A stretch of 64,000 nucleotides of DNA. Source: Symbiodinium natans. Taxonomy: Eukaryota; Sar; Dinophyceae; Suessiales; Symbiodiniaceae. Shown one piece after another: positions 48,711 to 58,872 of the stretch (position 1 is its first letter; the number at the start of each line of letters is the position of its first letter). The stretch covers positions 167,001-231,000 of the forward strand of contig CAJNDS010000072.1 in assembly GCA_905221605.1 (NCBI GenBank). The letters are read 5' to 3'. The notes under the pieces were generated by a model. It was not told where the DNA came from. It made no database searches and saw only the letters and a list, made by a program, of their open reading frames with translations. The translations under genes were made by a program, and so were the position numbers.

Positions 48711-50680
48711 TGGTAGCGGAGCTGTCTGAACCAGGAACCTTGACAGGAACCTTGACAGCGATGATGCTACTCCTAGCAGTAGGAACGACCTTCATAGCCA
48801 TGGTGGCTTCTCTCGTCTGTGGGCTGAGACACATGTGGAAGCAGGAAAAGAGAACCGAGGTCCGAGAGTTCTTCGAGTACCTCCCCACGGTCAGGATCGC
48901 ATACAGAAGAGGAACCAAGTACCACAGGAGAAACTGTGGAATCATCAGGAATCAGTCGATTGCTGGTGCAGCAGCAGTGAGGGACTTTGCCCCTTGCTTT
49001 CAGTGCTTCCCGGAGCGCTATGTGGTTCAGGAAACGAAGAAGGTGAACATGCGGTGCTACGGCATGGCAGCAGGAATCGTCTTGCTGATTGGTTTTCTCC
49101 TGGGATGCCTCGCAACTTACTGCGGGATGACAAGGAACCTGGGAATGATGGACGCAGATGTGGAGCCGTGGCGTGCCCTTGACTACGTGCAGGAAAAGAG
49201 AGAGGTCAAGGATGAACTAGCCCTTGGAGGTCGCGCCTTCGAGGATGTACCGCAAGAAGACCGTGCGAGAAAGGAAAAGCTTGAGAGAAAGGAAATTCGA
49301 GAGTCCGACGAGAGCGAGCTGATGGCGACTTGGAGCAGCATCTCAAGAAGCCCCAATACGCAATGGAACTCCATCGAGAACTTCGAGAATCTCGACGACA
49401 GGAACGGCTACCCGATTCAGTTCATGAACGTCTACACGATTCAGTTCAGGAACTTCGTTGGTGAGTTTGACAGCCAGGAGAGTGTGAGCCTTGAGTCCGG
49501 CTACGCCCCTAGGTGCCTAGTAAAACAAGAAGCCCGAGAAGGAAATCTTTTAGCGCTACATCAACAAGGACAAGTACTGAGATGGTTTGAGAGGTGTTTG
49601 AAAGGAAAGCTAGCTAAAGTAGAGAGTTTGTTTCACGACGTCGTGCATGAGATCTTTCATGGAGCGTTTTCCAACACAGTCATGTTTCAAGGAATTCGCC
49701 TAGTTGTATATACAGGAACACCTTTAGGATTGGTTACTTGGATCATCCTGATGTATTTTTCACAGTCTTTTTGCCAAGCAGTCAGAAGCAGAAGGAAGAA
49801 GCCAGGAAAGAAGACGCGAGAGCAGAGGAGAGCTGCAGCAGTACATTGCAGGCAGTACAAATCATTGCTTTTAGCAACACTTGTTTACAGCAACCTTGAA
49901 GCAGCCAAAGGTATGGAAGAAGCACTCAAAACATTGGCCGAAGCAAACATGCAAACACTGCAAGGCATACAAGCTTTGTCGCAGGAGATAAGGCACTCAG
50001 CAGCAGCAGGAAGCCAAAGAGAGGAAGGATTGACACGAGCATTTCAGGAAACAGTAGCAGCAGTTCAGCAAAAGCAAGCCGAGTCACAAGAAGCACTTGT
50101 GAGAGCACAACAAGAAGCAGTCACAACATGTGAGGAGATTGGCTCATCACTTGAGAGAGCCGTCAAGGAAAGAAAGCCAGGAGATGTGGAGCTACACAAA
50201 CTAATCAAAGCACCCGAAGCTTTCAACCCAGGCACATGGCAAGAAGAGAAGAGTGGATTTGGAGAGTTCAGGAATCGACTCCGAACGTGGCTCGGAGCAC
50301 TGGATGAAAATATGGTGAGGATCATGGACCGCGTAGAGAAGAACCTCAAGGAAGATAAGGCAGTCACTATGAGTGAGATGTCAACAGAAGCCAGAGAAGC
50401 CAGTCGTAGGTTGTACAGCGTGTTGAGTAGCTACACAAAAGGTAGACCTTTTCGTGTTGTGAAGCATGTACAGGAACAGAATGGCATGGAAGCGTATAGG
50501 ATGTTGATGAAGGAATATCAGCCGGTGAACAGAGCACGATCTTTGGAGCTTTTCCACAATGTTCTCAACTATCGTTTCGTGAAGGAAAAAGGCATTGCAG
50601 AGAACATTCTAGAGTATGAAGAAAAGATTGAGTTGTATGAGAAGGCAACAGGTGAGAAGGTGCAGGAAAACCTGATGTGA
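48710..50680 (+). CDS. Element 2 gag with N-terminal membrane segments
   Basis: 656 residues. The ATG straddles the LTR end (A) and the primer site (TG), so a downstream ATG may be the real start. Hydrophobic segments lie near residues 14-38 (LTAMMLLLAVGTTFIAMVA), 118-142 (AAGIVLLIGFLLGCLATYC) and 335-355. Between the first two is a Cys/His module (YHRRNCGIIRN ... FAPCFQCF). The gag core begins near APEAFNPGTWQEEKSGFGEF and has the YRMLMKEYQP, MSEMSTEAREASRRLY pattern of copia gag. It ends in ATG-TGA; the zinc knuckle is in the next frame. Confidence 0.8.
   Translation: MVAELSEPGTLTGTLTAMMLLLAVGTTFIAMVASLVCGLRHMWKQEKRTEVREFFEYLPTVRIAYRRGTKYHRRNCGIIRNQSIAGAAAVRDFAPCFQCFPERYVVQETKKVNMRCYGMAAGIVLLIGFLLGCLATYCGMTRNLGMMDADVEPWRALDYVQEKREVKDELALGGRAFEDVPQEDRARKEKLERKEIRESDESELMATWSSISRSPNTQWNSIENFENLDDRNGYPIQFMNVYTIQFRNFVGEFDSQESVSLESGYAPRCLVKQEAREGNLLALHQQGQVLRWFERCLKGKLAKVESLFHDVVHEIFHGAFSNTVMFQGIRLVVYTGTPLGLVTWIILMYFSQSFCQAVRSRRKKPGKKTREQRRAAAVHCRQYKSLLLATLVYSNLEAAKGMEEALKTLAEANMQTLQGIQALSQEIRHSAAAGSQREEGLTRAFQETVAAVQQKQAESQEALVRAQQEAVTTCEEIGSSLERAVKERKPGDVELHKLIKAPEAFNPGTWQEEKSGFGEFRNRLRTWLGALDENMVRIMDRVEKNLKEDKAVTMSEMSTEAREASRRLYSVLSSYTKGRPFRVVKHVQEQNGMEAYRMLMKEYQPVNRARSLELFHNVLNYRFVKEKGIAENILEYEEKIELYEKATGEKVQENLM
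48711..48722 (+). other. Primer binding site of element 2
   Basis: TGGTAGCGGAGC directly after the LTR, complementary to an acceptor end GCTCCGCTACCA, as expected for a Met-type tRNA priming with its 3' CCA end. Confidence 0.7.
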
Positions 50681-53600
50681 AGAGACATATCTTGCTGAAC
50701 ATTGGTGAAGACACTAAGTACAACAGCCTTCGTCAGTATCTAGTCAACTACGAGTCAACCGAACGATGGACCAACTCCCTTAGCCAGCAGCAAGGAACGC
50801 CGCATAGGACCACAACCGACCTGATCGACACAGGTGAAGACCATGGAGGTTTAGCAGCGATGGATGTCAACAGAGCATGGAAAGGCAAAGGTAAAGGTTG
50901 GTACAAAGGCTATGGTAAAGGCAAAGGTAAAGGCAAGAAAGGCAAAGGTTCAGGTAAAGGTTTCGAGGACAAAGGTAAAGGTAAAGGCAAAGGTAAAGGC
51001 AAAGGTCGAGGAGGCAATTGGAAAGGTCGAGGTAGAGGCTTCAGAGGCCGAGGTAAAGGTAGAGGAAAAGGCTATGGTAGAGGCTTTGGTAGTTACAAAG
51101 GCAAAGGCAAAGGAAAAGCACAGTCAGCGTCAGGAGTTTGCCACTACTGTCATAGGTATGGACACTTTGAAGCACAGTGTAGGAAGAAGCAGATGGACAT
51201 GGGATACCAAGCTAGGACCGTAGACCTAGAGAGCCAAAGCGAACAGCAGAGTACAACAGGAACCTCAACTCAAGCCCCTTCGTCAGCCTCGAGGTACCAG
51301 CAGTCTCAAAGAAGCCAAAGCAGCCAAGGAACCTCCAACTCAAACAAGCCTGTAGTTAGGATGGTTTCAATGCATCACATTGGAGATCCCCCAACAAGTT
51401 TCCCGGAAGAGTTTGCATTGAGCGAGGATTCAGAGGAAGTTGAGATTGACTACTTCGGAAGGATCTTGAGAGTTACGTGTGAAGAGAGTCAGGAAGAGAG
51501 AAAAGAGACAGAAGAGTTCTGGATAGGAGATGAAGATGAGTCCCAGGAATGTGAAGAACTTGACGACGTGCTGTGCCATTGGTACGGTGACGAACAGGAA
51601 CAGCTGTTTGTCAGGACAGCACGACAGGACCAGTCCCGAGAGATCGAGGTGGTACTGGATTCTGGAGCCGACATTTCGTTGGCACCTATGTGGATGAAAA
51701 GATTTGGTAGGAAAGCGCCAAAGAAAGCACAAGTTGTTCTGAGGGATGCTCAAGGTAAGTTGATCAAGGTTTCGGACCAAAGGATCATTGAGGTTGAGTT
51801 TCAGGACATTTCAGGAGTTACCGTGAAGGTTGAGGAAGTGTTCTTGATTTCATCAGTGATTCACCCGTTACTTGCTGTAGGAAAGTTGATGAAGAAAGGT
51901 TGGGAGACAGGTACCGTCCTTACAGAAGGAACAACCAAGATTGCAGTCAACTACAACAACAACTCACTTACTGCTACAGCATTTGTGAGAGCAGTGAACA
52001 CAGCATCCACAGGAAAGCCGATACCCTTGCACTTGTGTGAAAACCTCAAGTCTGTCGTAGAGGAACAGCGCATAGGATGGTCATTCTGGAGAGACCCTTA
52101 CCAAGTTCACTACAGCCTCGGAACTTCGCAGCATGTGGACTTTGACCTCAAGTTTCAGCCAGGAAAGTACCCCTACAGAGCAGTCCTCATTCATGATGAC
52201 AAGGAATGGCATCTACTGTACCATAGTGTCATGTTTGGAGACCTAGAGAATCCTACAGGTGCGGTCTTCGATGGAATTAGGAAATACAAGGTGTTGACGT
52301 TAGCTTCGAACCAAGAGTTTCCCTTGAACCTCTTAGGAACACCCAAAGAAGCCCAAGACAGGTGCATGTTCGAAGAGTACACTAAGGATGTTTGGTCGAT
52401 CAGTGACGATGGCACTGAGGTGATTAGGTACCACCATTCGCCCAGGAAAGCATTGTTCAATCCTCTAGATTCCAAAGACATCCCGGTAGAGATCTCAAAC
52501 CTGAAGCCTGATAGGAAAACCTATGGAGAGGAACCCATCAAGCGTGAGTTCTTTGAGGATGACAAATCTTGGACCGAAGATGAGCATGATCAGTTCCCTG
52601 AGGCATTCAATGGATTGTCCTGGACAGGACAAAGCAGATTCCAGCTGATCTACCCAGTAGAGCCCAAAGCCAAGAAGCAGAAGAAGGAACAAAAGCAACT
52701 CGACACGATCCCTGAACAGGTTGAAGAGGAAAATGAGGCATTTCAACCTGAAGAACCTGAAGCACCCGAACACAGGTACGAACTTGCAGGAGAATTTGTT
52801 TTCAACCACAATGGGTATGAGTACAACCAGCAAAGCAGCCTGAAGACCCTGAGAGGACTTTGCGCCGAGTTTGGTGTATCTAAGTTTGGTTCAAAGCAGG
52901 ACATTCTGAGGAGACTCAGTAGGACCGTCATGGAAGCTGAAAGAACCCACGAACTTAGCACAGCCCAGAAAAGGTATCAGGAATATGCGATTGCCGAACC
53001 ACTCAAGGACCAAAAGATGCCGCCACCTGAAGAGGTAGCAGTTCACAACTTGACGCATCTGCCATATGCGTCATGGTGTCCGGTGTGTGTTGCGTGTAAA
53101 GGAAAGGAGTCGCCTCATCCTAGAGAGAACCCTGAAAAGGAAAGATCATCGAGACCTACGTTCTGTATGGATTTTTGCTTCACAGGTACTAGCTACGATG
53201 AAGCAGCGTCTGCAGTATGTCTTGTGTGCATTGACTCTTGGAGTAGGAATGTTGTCTGTATTCCCACAGCATCTAAAGGCAAAGGCCTGATTGATCATCT
53301 AGCTGAAGGAGTTACGTACATGAGCACTCAACTGCAGTATGGAGCCATCAACCTGAAAGCCGACAACGAAGGAACCATGAAGAAGCTCAAGCAGGTCATT
53401 CAGAAGCAGCGATCATCGTTAGGACTAGGAACAGTCTTGCAAGATGCAGTTTCAGGACAAAAGGAAACCAACGGCATGGCTGAACGAGCTATCCAAACCG
53501 TCCGTAGGCAAGCTCTGACTTTGATCAAAGGCATGGAAGAGCATGCAGGAATTCTTGTTGCACACACGCATCCGATCTTCAGTTGGGCATTTCGACATGC

Positions 53601-56600
53601 CAGCTGGATAATCAACAGGTACCATCGACACTCAGGAACAGGGATGACCCCTTACGAGTGGATTTCAGGTCGCCCGTTTCAAGGAACTTTGGCAGAGTTT
53701 GGAGAGAGTTTGATGGTGTTGGCTAACAGGACAGGCGTGAAGAGTAGCAGGAAAGGTGATCCTTTGTGGTTGAGAGGAGTGTTCTTAGGAAAGTCTGACA
53801 ACGACTTGTACATCACTTGGCACATGGATGGTATCAAAACTAGCAGAAGTGCAAAGCGTTGCCCTGAACATTTCGACGCTAAGGCAATCAGCAGTGTAGG
53901 AATCCATTCATGGGAAGTGAAGCACACCACTCTAGCAACCAGAGTAGTTCCCAAGAAAAGCATTCCAGGACCAAAACCAGTAATGACCCAGATCATGGGC
54001 TCAGCCACCGGTGAACAGGACCAAGCAGTGCAGGACAAACCTTCAGGACCTCAGAGTCAATCTGAGGCAGTTGTCATCCAAGGCGGGGATTCTGGTGAGA
54101 AGCCAGGACCAGTGATCCCAAGGACGACGTATTTAGCAGGTAAAGCCAAACAGCACCAAGTAGCCCAAAAGAGGAAAGCCGAACAAGATCTTGAAGAAGT
54201 TGAACCTGAAGCAGTGTCAGATGTGTTGTCTAGTGACCCTTCGTCTTCAAGCAGTCCCCAGGAAAAAGAGCTAGGTATGGATGTTTCTGATGGTGGTGAG
54301 TCTGAAGAACTTTTGCCAGACAGTGCAATGTTGAGTGAACTTCTCACAGCACGAGGACCTCCACAGCTTAGGAAAGCACAGTTTGAAGATGTAGGAACAG
54401 GTTCCAAGATCCCGAAGCTGGATTCCCCAACTAAGAAGTATCCACCTTTCAACGTAGGAAGAGTTTTTGAGCACAATGATGAGGAACTTCCTGAAGCAGG
54501 AACTGACGACATTTTCTGGGAAGACACCTATTCTGAGATTGGTGACTCAGATGAAGAACAGGACATTTTCACGAGTGAAGATGCAGGACCTCCAGAACTT
54601 TCAGAGGAGGAACTCAGAGTCTTGGATCGAGAAGCGATGGTCACCGAGATCGATCGTCTTAAGGACGTGAAAGCAGTAGACCGAGTCCCTTTGCAGGAAC
54701 TTGAGAGAGAAGAAGAGAGAGGAGAGAACTGTGAAGGAAACGAAGAGAGAGACGTAGGAACCAAGTGGCTTACTACGAAGTTTGTGTTTGACTGGAGATT
54801 TAGAGGAAACCGATGGATTCGTAGAGCTCGATTGGTTGCGCGGGAGTTCAAGACACAGGAACACCGCACAGACACGTTCAGTCCAGCGACGAGCGCCTCG
54901 CTGGTGAGACTGATCCCGATACTAGGATTGCAGCAGGAATATGCATTGTATTCTGTAGATGTGAAGGACGCATTCCTTCAGGTACCCCAAAGGAACAGGA
55001 CAGCGTGTGAATTCCCAAAGGAATATGTAGAGCTTTTCGGAGAAGAAGATCCCAACTGCAGGAACGAAGGTTTGTTACTCTTGCGTGTACTTCCAGGACA
55101 GAGAGATGCAGCATTGTTGTGGAGTGACCACTTTGCGAGCACTTTGCAGGAACAGGACTTTGACAGGCGTGTTGCATGTCCAACTTTGTTTCGTGACAAG
55201 ATGAAGAGTATTCTTGTTGTACACGTAGACGACATTCAAGCAGCAGGAAAGAATAGAAGCCTTGCGCCAGTTCTGAGCATGTTAGGCAAAACCTACGAAC
55301 TCAAGATCGAAGGCCCTTTTCTCACTGAGCAAGAACTTGCAGTAGGAGAGTCGCTTCAGACCATTAGATTCCTCAAGAGGAAATTTACGTACCACAACCA
55401 TGAGTTGCACATCAAGAGTGACCCGAAGTATCTCATCAAGCTCAAGGAAGAACTCAAGCTCAAGAGCACAGCCTCAAAGCCAACTCCTTGCACCCATGAA
55501 AGCCAGGAAGCCGATCACACCAACAGTCTTGACCAGGAACAAGCAGCATCATTCCGAAAGTGTGTAGGAATCTTACTGTATGTAGGCCAGGATAGACCGG
55601 ATTTGCAGTTCGCAGTACGTGGACTAGCGTCAAAGATGTCGGAACCTACGTATGGGTCATGGAAACACTTGATTCATCTTGTGCAGTACATGTCTAAGAC
55701 AGAAGGCTATCATCTTGTGTACAGGAAGACCCCCAGAGGCCTCAGCAATCTTCATGAGAGTATCAGGAACGGTAGCTATGATTTCACTGGAGTAGAGCCC
55801 AAAGAGTATCATCTTCTAGAGGTATTCAGCGACAGTGATTGGGCAGGAAAGAAAGATACTCGTAGATCAACCAGCTCAGGAAACGTATTTCTGGATGGAC
55901 AGGTGATCTATAGTTTCTCTCGAAGCCAGAAGACAGTCTCGCTCAGCTCTGGTGAAGCAGAGTACTACGCCGCAGCATCGGCAGCATCAGATTCAATTCT
56001 GTTGAAGGAAGCAGTTCAGTTCTTGACAGGAAAACGTTGTGTAGTACATTTGCATCTTGATTCTTCGGCAGCCCGAGGTATCATCACTCGGCAGGGAGTA
56101 GGAAGAGTCAAACATTTGCAGATCAGGACCTTGTTTCTTCAAGACCTCCACAAACAAGGAACCGTTAGCGTGCACCCAGTAGGGACCAAGGACAACACCG
56201 CCGATATAGGAACTAAGCCCTTGTCAGGAAAGCGTATCAAACTTCTTTTGCATTGGCTAGGATTCCAAACTGAAGACAACGAACCCGTAGGAAAACAAGA
56301 GCTCAAAGACCACCGAACCCAGGAACAAGCTAAGGCTACTGTGAGGTTGATCAAGAGTAAAGGAACATTCGCGTTTGCAGCTTTGATGTTTTCGACCATT
56401 GCAGGAATTTCAGAAGGTTTTGTGTTTGAGGGTTCAGGAAAAGTTTCAGGAACAGACATGTCAGTCATGAGAGCATGTGAGCAGGACGTCATGTGCATTT
56501 CTGACACGAGTGAATTTGCGTTAGGAACAGTCATGTCTTGTTGTAGGAACAGTCTTCATGCAGGAAACATGTGTGCATTTGAAGTAGGAACCGTTTGTGC

Positions 56601-58569
56601 AGAGAGAGTAGGAACAGGAAATTCGCCGCATTCCGAGTGCAACAGTCAAGCTGTAGAAGTAGAGCAGGAACACTGTAGAGAGCCCAGTAGAAAAGCCAGG
56701 AAACCTGTAGCCATGAGTGGCACTGGAGAAGACGCCAGCTTCAACCAGTTGGTGCAGGAACTACGTGAGATCCTGGAAACGACGCGCCAGGAACGCATCG
56801 AGTCCATGGAGAGTGTCTCCATCTCTTTGCAGGAAAGCAGCATGAACATGAGTCGTTTGGCAGAGGAAAGCCAAGCAACCCAGAAGCTCCTGTCCGACTA
56901 CAAGAAGGAAACAGAAGAGATCAAGAACATCGTGAAGGAGATCAAGCAAAATGAAGCAGAAGCCAAAGACGAGGTGAAGGAGATCGTCAAAGACTTGAAG
57001 GAAAGAATCGAAAGCCTTGAAGATTTCGTGAAGTGGTACACCCAGGAAGAAGAAGAAGAAGAAGACAACGAGGAGAACGACGCGGAGAAGGAAAGAAAGG
57101 ACAGAGAACTGGAAGCAGAACTTCGTCGTGAAGGGCATCTTCAGGAAACTACATCGTGGACTACGCCAACTACAAGTTCGACTACAAGTTCGAAAGAAGG
57201 AAAAGAGGAAGCTACATCGTGGACTACGCCGACTACAAGTTCGAAAGAAGGAAAGGAAGAAGCTACATCGTGGACTACCTCATCTACCAGTTCGAAGGAA
57301 AAGCAGGAAGGAAAGGATGAAGCTACATCGTGGACTACCTCAACTACAAGTTCGAAAGGAGGAAAGAACAAGGAAGAGGAAGCCGAGAGCATCACCGAGA
57401 AGATCCGCCGAATCAACGAGGAGATCCAAAGGAAAGCAGAAGAGTCAAAAGACAAGGAAAGCGATTTCGAGTACCCACGCGATTTTTCGTCCGAGTGGAA
57501 GTTCTACACCGAGAATGGCTCGATTTACCGCCAGCACTACGTGACGCAGGAAAAGATTTGGTGCGACTACGACTACGCCTACAAGCACGAGAAAGGAAAA
57601 GGAAAGAACAAGAAGAAGAAAGGCCACACAGGAGAAGAAGAAGGAAAGACAAGCTCAGGATCAGGAGGACAGCAGCCGCTGTCAAAGGAAAAAGAAGAGG
57701 AGCTGAAGGCAAAGTTGAGGAAGACCTTAGAAGCAGCAGCAGAGGAGAACGATAGGAGACTTGAGAAGGAAAGGCAAGCCAAGGAGGAAGAAGCGAAGGC
57801 AGCAGCAGCAAGAGCACAGGCAGACAAAGAAGCACGAGAGGCAGCAGCCAAGCAAGCAAAGGAAGCACAGGCAGCAAAGGAAGCCAAGGAAGCAAAGGCA
57901 GCAGCAGTCAAGGCAAAGGAAGAAGAGGAAAGGCACAGGAAGAATGCAGCAGCCCAAGCAGCAGCAGCAGAGAAGGAAGCAGAAGCAAGGAAGGAGCTCG
58001 AGGAAGCAGTCCTCTTGCTTATGCAGGAAAGAGAGAAAGACAAGGAAAGGATTGAAAGGCTCGAGAAGGCACTTAGCCAAAGAGGAAGCGATGCAGGATC
58101 AACAACAGAAGAGGAGAACCGCAGCCCAGCAAAGGAAAAGGAGGAGCCAGAGAAGGAGGAGCCAAAGGAAAAGAAGGAGAAGGAAGACCCAGAGGTGAAG
58201 GAAAAAGGACCGTACTCGCCGAGGAGCTACGTGAAAGGCTCAGGAAAAGACAAGACAAGGAACAGCTACGCCGTCTTCCAGTACAAGGAAAAGTTCTACC
58301 AGTGGAAGTGGAACAACGACAGCCAGTACTGGTACTTCTTCGATTCAGAAGGAAAAAGTCCCGGTGAAGGAAAATGGGTGAAGCAGCACAAGGACAAGAA
58401 CGGCAGGAAAGTTTGCGACGAGCAGCTCAAGAAGTTCGAGAAGTTCGTTGAGGAGAAAAGGAAAGAGAAGGACAAAAGCCAGGAGAAAGGAGAAGAAGGA
58501 AAAGGAAGCAGCAGCAGCAGCAGCAAGGACGTCGACGATGGCTACTACGAGATCACAAGCTTTTCGTGA
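50677..58569 (+). CDS. Element 2 pol polyprotein with long C-terminal extension
   Basis: About 2630 residues, in the -1 frame relative to gag; the frame is open from 50656, so a -1 shift in 50656-50680 would fuse them. Gly/Lys-rich KGKGKG block, CCHC knuckle (CHYCHRYGHFEAQC), protease LDSGAD (about 327-332), SAP-like helix pair (LKTLRGLCAEFGVSKFGSKQ), HHCC (HNLTHLPYASWCPVC), integrase D832, D896, E936, RT SVDVKDAFLQVP (D1428) and HVDD (1517-1519), RNase H SDSDWAG, SSGEAEYYA, KDNTADIGTK. After it come about 780 residues: a hydrophobic stretch (FAFAALMFSTIAG) with a Cys-rich part, a coiled coil, four SWTT.TTSSKEGKEEAT-like repeats (57140-57365), Lys/Glu-rich helices and two Trp/Tyr-rich modules. 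All catalytic residues seen are intact. Confidence 0.9.
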   Translation: MKRHILLNIGEDTKYNSLRQYLVNYESTERWTNSLSQQQGTPHRTTTDLIDTGEDHGGLAAMDVNRAWKGKGKGWYKGYGKGKGKGKKGKGSGKGFEDKGKGKGKGKGKGRGGNWKGRGRGFRGRGKGRGKGYGRGFGSYKGKGKGKAQSASGVCHYCHRYGHFEAQCRKKQMDMGYQARTVDLESQSEQQSTTGTSTQAPSSASRYQQSQRSQSSQGTSNSNKPVVRMVSMHHIGDPPTSFPEEFALSEDSEEVEIDYFGRILRVTCEESQEERKETEEFWIGDEDESQECEELDDVLCHWYGDEQEQLFVRTARQDQSREIEVVLDSGADISLAPMWMKRFGRKAPKKAQVVLRDAQGKLIKVSDQRIIEVEFQDISGVTVKVEEVFLISSVIHPLLAVGKLMKKGWETGTVLTEGTTKIAVNYNNNSLTATAFVRAVNTASTGKPIPLHLCENLKSVVEEQRIGWSFWRDPYQVHYSLGTSQHVDFDLKFQPGKYPYRAVLIHDDKEWHLLYHSVMFGDLENPTGAVFDGIRKYKVLTLASNQEFPLNLLGTPKEAQDRCMFEEYTKDVWSISDDGTEVIRYHHSPRKALFNPLDSKDIPVEISNLKPDRKTYGEEPIKREFFEDDKSWTEDEHDQFPEAFNGLSWTGQSRFQLIYPVEPKAKKQKKEQKQLDTIPEQVEEENEAFQPEEPEAPEHRYELAGEFVFNHNGYEYNQQSSLKTLRGLCAEFGVSKFGSKQDILRRLSRTVMEAERTHELSTAQKRYQEYAIAEPLKDQKMPPPEEVAVHNLTHLPYASWCPVCVACKGKESPHPRENPEKERSSRPTFCMDFCFTGTSYDEAASAVCLVCIDSWSRNVVCIPTASKGKGLIDHLAEGVTYMSTQLQYGAINLKADNEGTMKKLKQVIQKQRSSLGLGTVLQDAVSGQKETNGMAERAIQTVRRQALTLIKGMEEHAGILVAHTHPIFSWAFRHASWIINRYHRHSGTGMTPYEWISGRPFQGTLAEFGESLMVLANRTGVKSSRKGDPLWLRGVFLGKSDNDLYITWHMDGIKTSRSAKRCPEHFDAKAISSVGIHSWEVKHTTLATRVVPKKSIPGPKPVMTQIMGSATGEQDQAVQDKPSGPQSQSEAVVIQGGDSGEKPGPVIPRTTYLAGKAKQHQVAQKRKAEQDLEEVEPEAVSDVLSSDPSSSSSPQEKELGMDVSDGGESEELLPDSAMLSELLTARGPPQLRKAQFEDVGTGSKIPKLDSPTKKYPPFNVGRVFEHNDEELPEAGTDDIFWEDTYSEIGDSDEEQDIFTSEDAGPPELSEEELRVLDREAMVTEIDRLKDVKAVDRVPLQELEREEERGENCEGNEERDVGTKWLTTKFVFDWRFRGNRWIRRARLVAREFKTQEHRTDTFSPATSASLVRLIPILGLQQEYALYSVDVKDAFLQVPQRNRTACEFPKEYVELFGEEDPNCRNEGLLLLRVLPGQRDAALLWSDHFASTLQEQDFDRRVACPTLFRDKMKSILVVHVDDIQAAGKNRSLAPVLSMLGKTYELKIEGPFLTEQELAVGESLQTIRFLKRKFTYHNHELHIKSDPKYLIKLKEELKLKSTASKPTPCTHESQEADHTNSLDQEQAASFRKCVGILLYVGQDRPDLQFAVRGLASKMSEPTYGSWKHLIHLVQYMSKTEGYHLVYRKTPRGLSNLHESIRNGSYDFTGVEPKEYHLLEVFSDSDWAGKKDTRRSTSSGNVFLDGQVIYSFSRSQKTVSLSSGEAEYYAAASAASDSILLKEAVQFLTGKRCVVHLHLDSSAARGIITRQGVGRVKHLQIRTLFLQDLHKQGTVSVHPVGTKDNTADIGTKPLSGKRIKLLLHWLGFQTEDNEPVGKQELKDHRTQEQAKATVRLIKSKGTFAFAALMFSTIAGISEGFVFEGSGKVSGTDMSVMRACEQDVMCISDTSEFALGTVMSCCRNSLHAGNMCAFEVGTVCAERVGTGNSPHSECNSQAVEVEQEHCREPSRKARKPVAMSGTGEDASFNQLVQELREILETTRQERIESMESVSISLQESSMNMSRLAEESQATQKLLSDYKKETEEIKNIVKEIKQNEAEAKDEVKEIVKDLKERIESLEDFVKWYTQEEEEEEDNEENDAEKERKDRELEAELRREGHLQETTSWTTPTTSSTTSSKEGKEEATSWTTPTTSSKEGKEEATSWTTSSTSSKEKQEGKDEATSWTTSTTSSKGGKNKEEEAESITEKIRRINEEIQRKAEESKDKESDFEYPRDFSSEWKFYTENGSIYRQHYVTQEKIWCDYDYAYKHEKGKGKNKKKKGHTGEEEGKTSSGSGGQQPLSKEKEEELKAKLRKTLEAAAEENDRRLEKERQAKEEEAKAAAARAQADKEAREAAAKQAKEAQAAKEAKEAKAAAVKAKEEEERHRKNAAAQAAAAEKEAEARKELEEAVLLLMQEREKDKERIERLEKALSQRGSDAGSTTEEENRSPAKEKEEPEKEEPKEKKEKEDPEVKEKGPYSPRSYVKGSGKDKTRNSYAVFQYKEKFYQWKWNNDSQYWYFFDSEGKSPGEGKWVKQHKDKNGRKVCDEQLKKFEKFVEEKRKEKDKSQEKGEEGKGSSSSSSKDVDDGYYEITSFS

Positions 58570-58872
58570 AAAGGAAAGTGAGCTTGGCACAGTGAGCTAG
58601 GACGGACTGAGAGCTTGACTAGCTCCAGGAAAGTTTTCTTTTGCAATTTGTTTCAGGATGATGATCCAAGTAAGGTAGGAACAGCAGCGTTTTGTTTTGT
58701 GCAGGATAGTAGACATTTCGTTTGAAGGAAATGTGAGCGAACTTGAAGAGATTCGCCAGTGGACTTGAAAGAGTCTGCGTTGAGGAAAGAGTTTCAAACA
58801 CTTGTGTGTGTGTTCAGGAAAGAGAGTCGAAGCCAGCTTAGTCTACGACTTTCACTAACTTCGAAGGCGGGG
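58570..58872 (+). other. Element 2 3' untranslated part and polypurine tract
   Basis: AGGAA-rich, no open frame of note; ends in GAAGGCGGGG next to the 3' LTR. Confidence 0.7.

Noticed and set aside
57141..58080. Minus-strand Ser/Leu-rich frames opposite element 2 pol
   Set aside because: Shadows of the Lys/Glu/Ala-rich pol extension.
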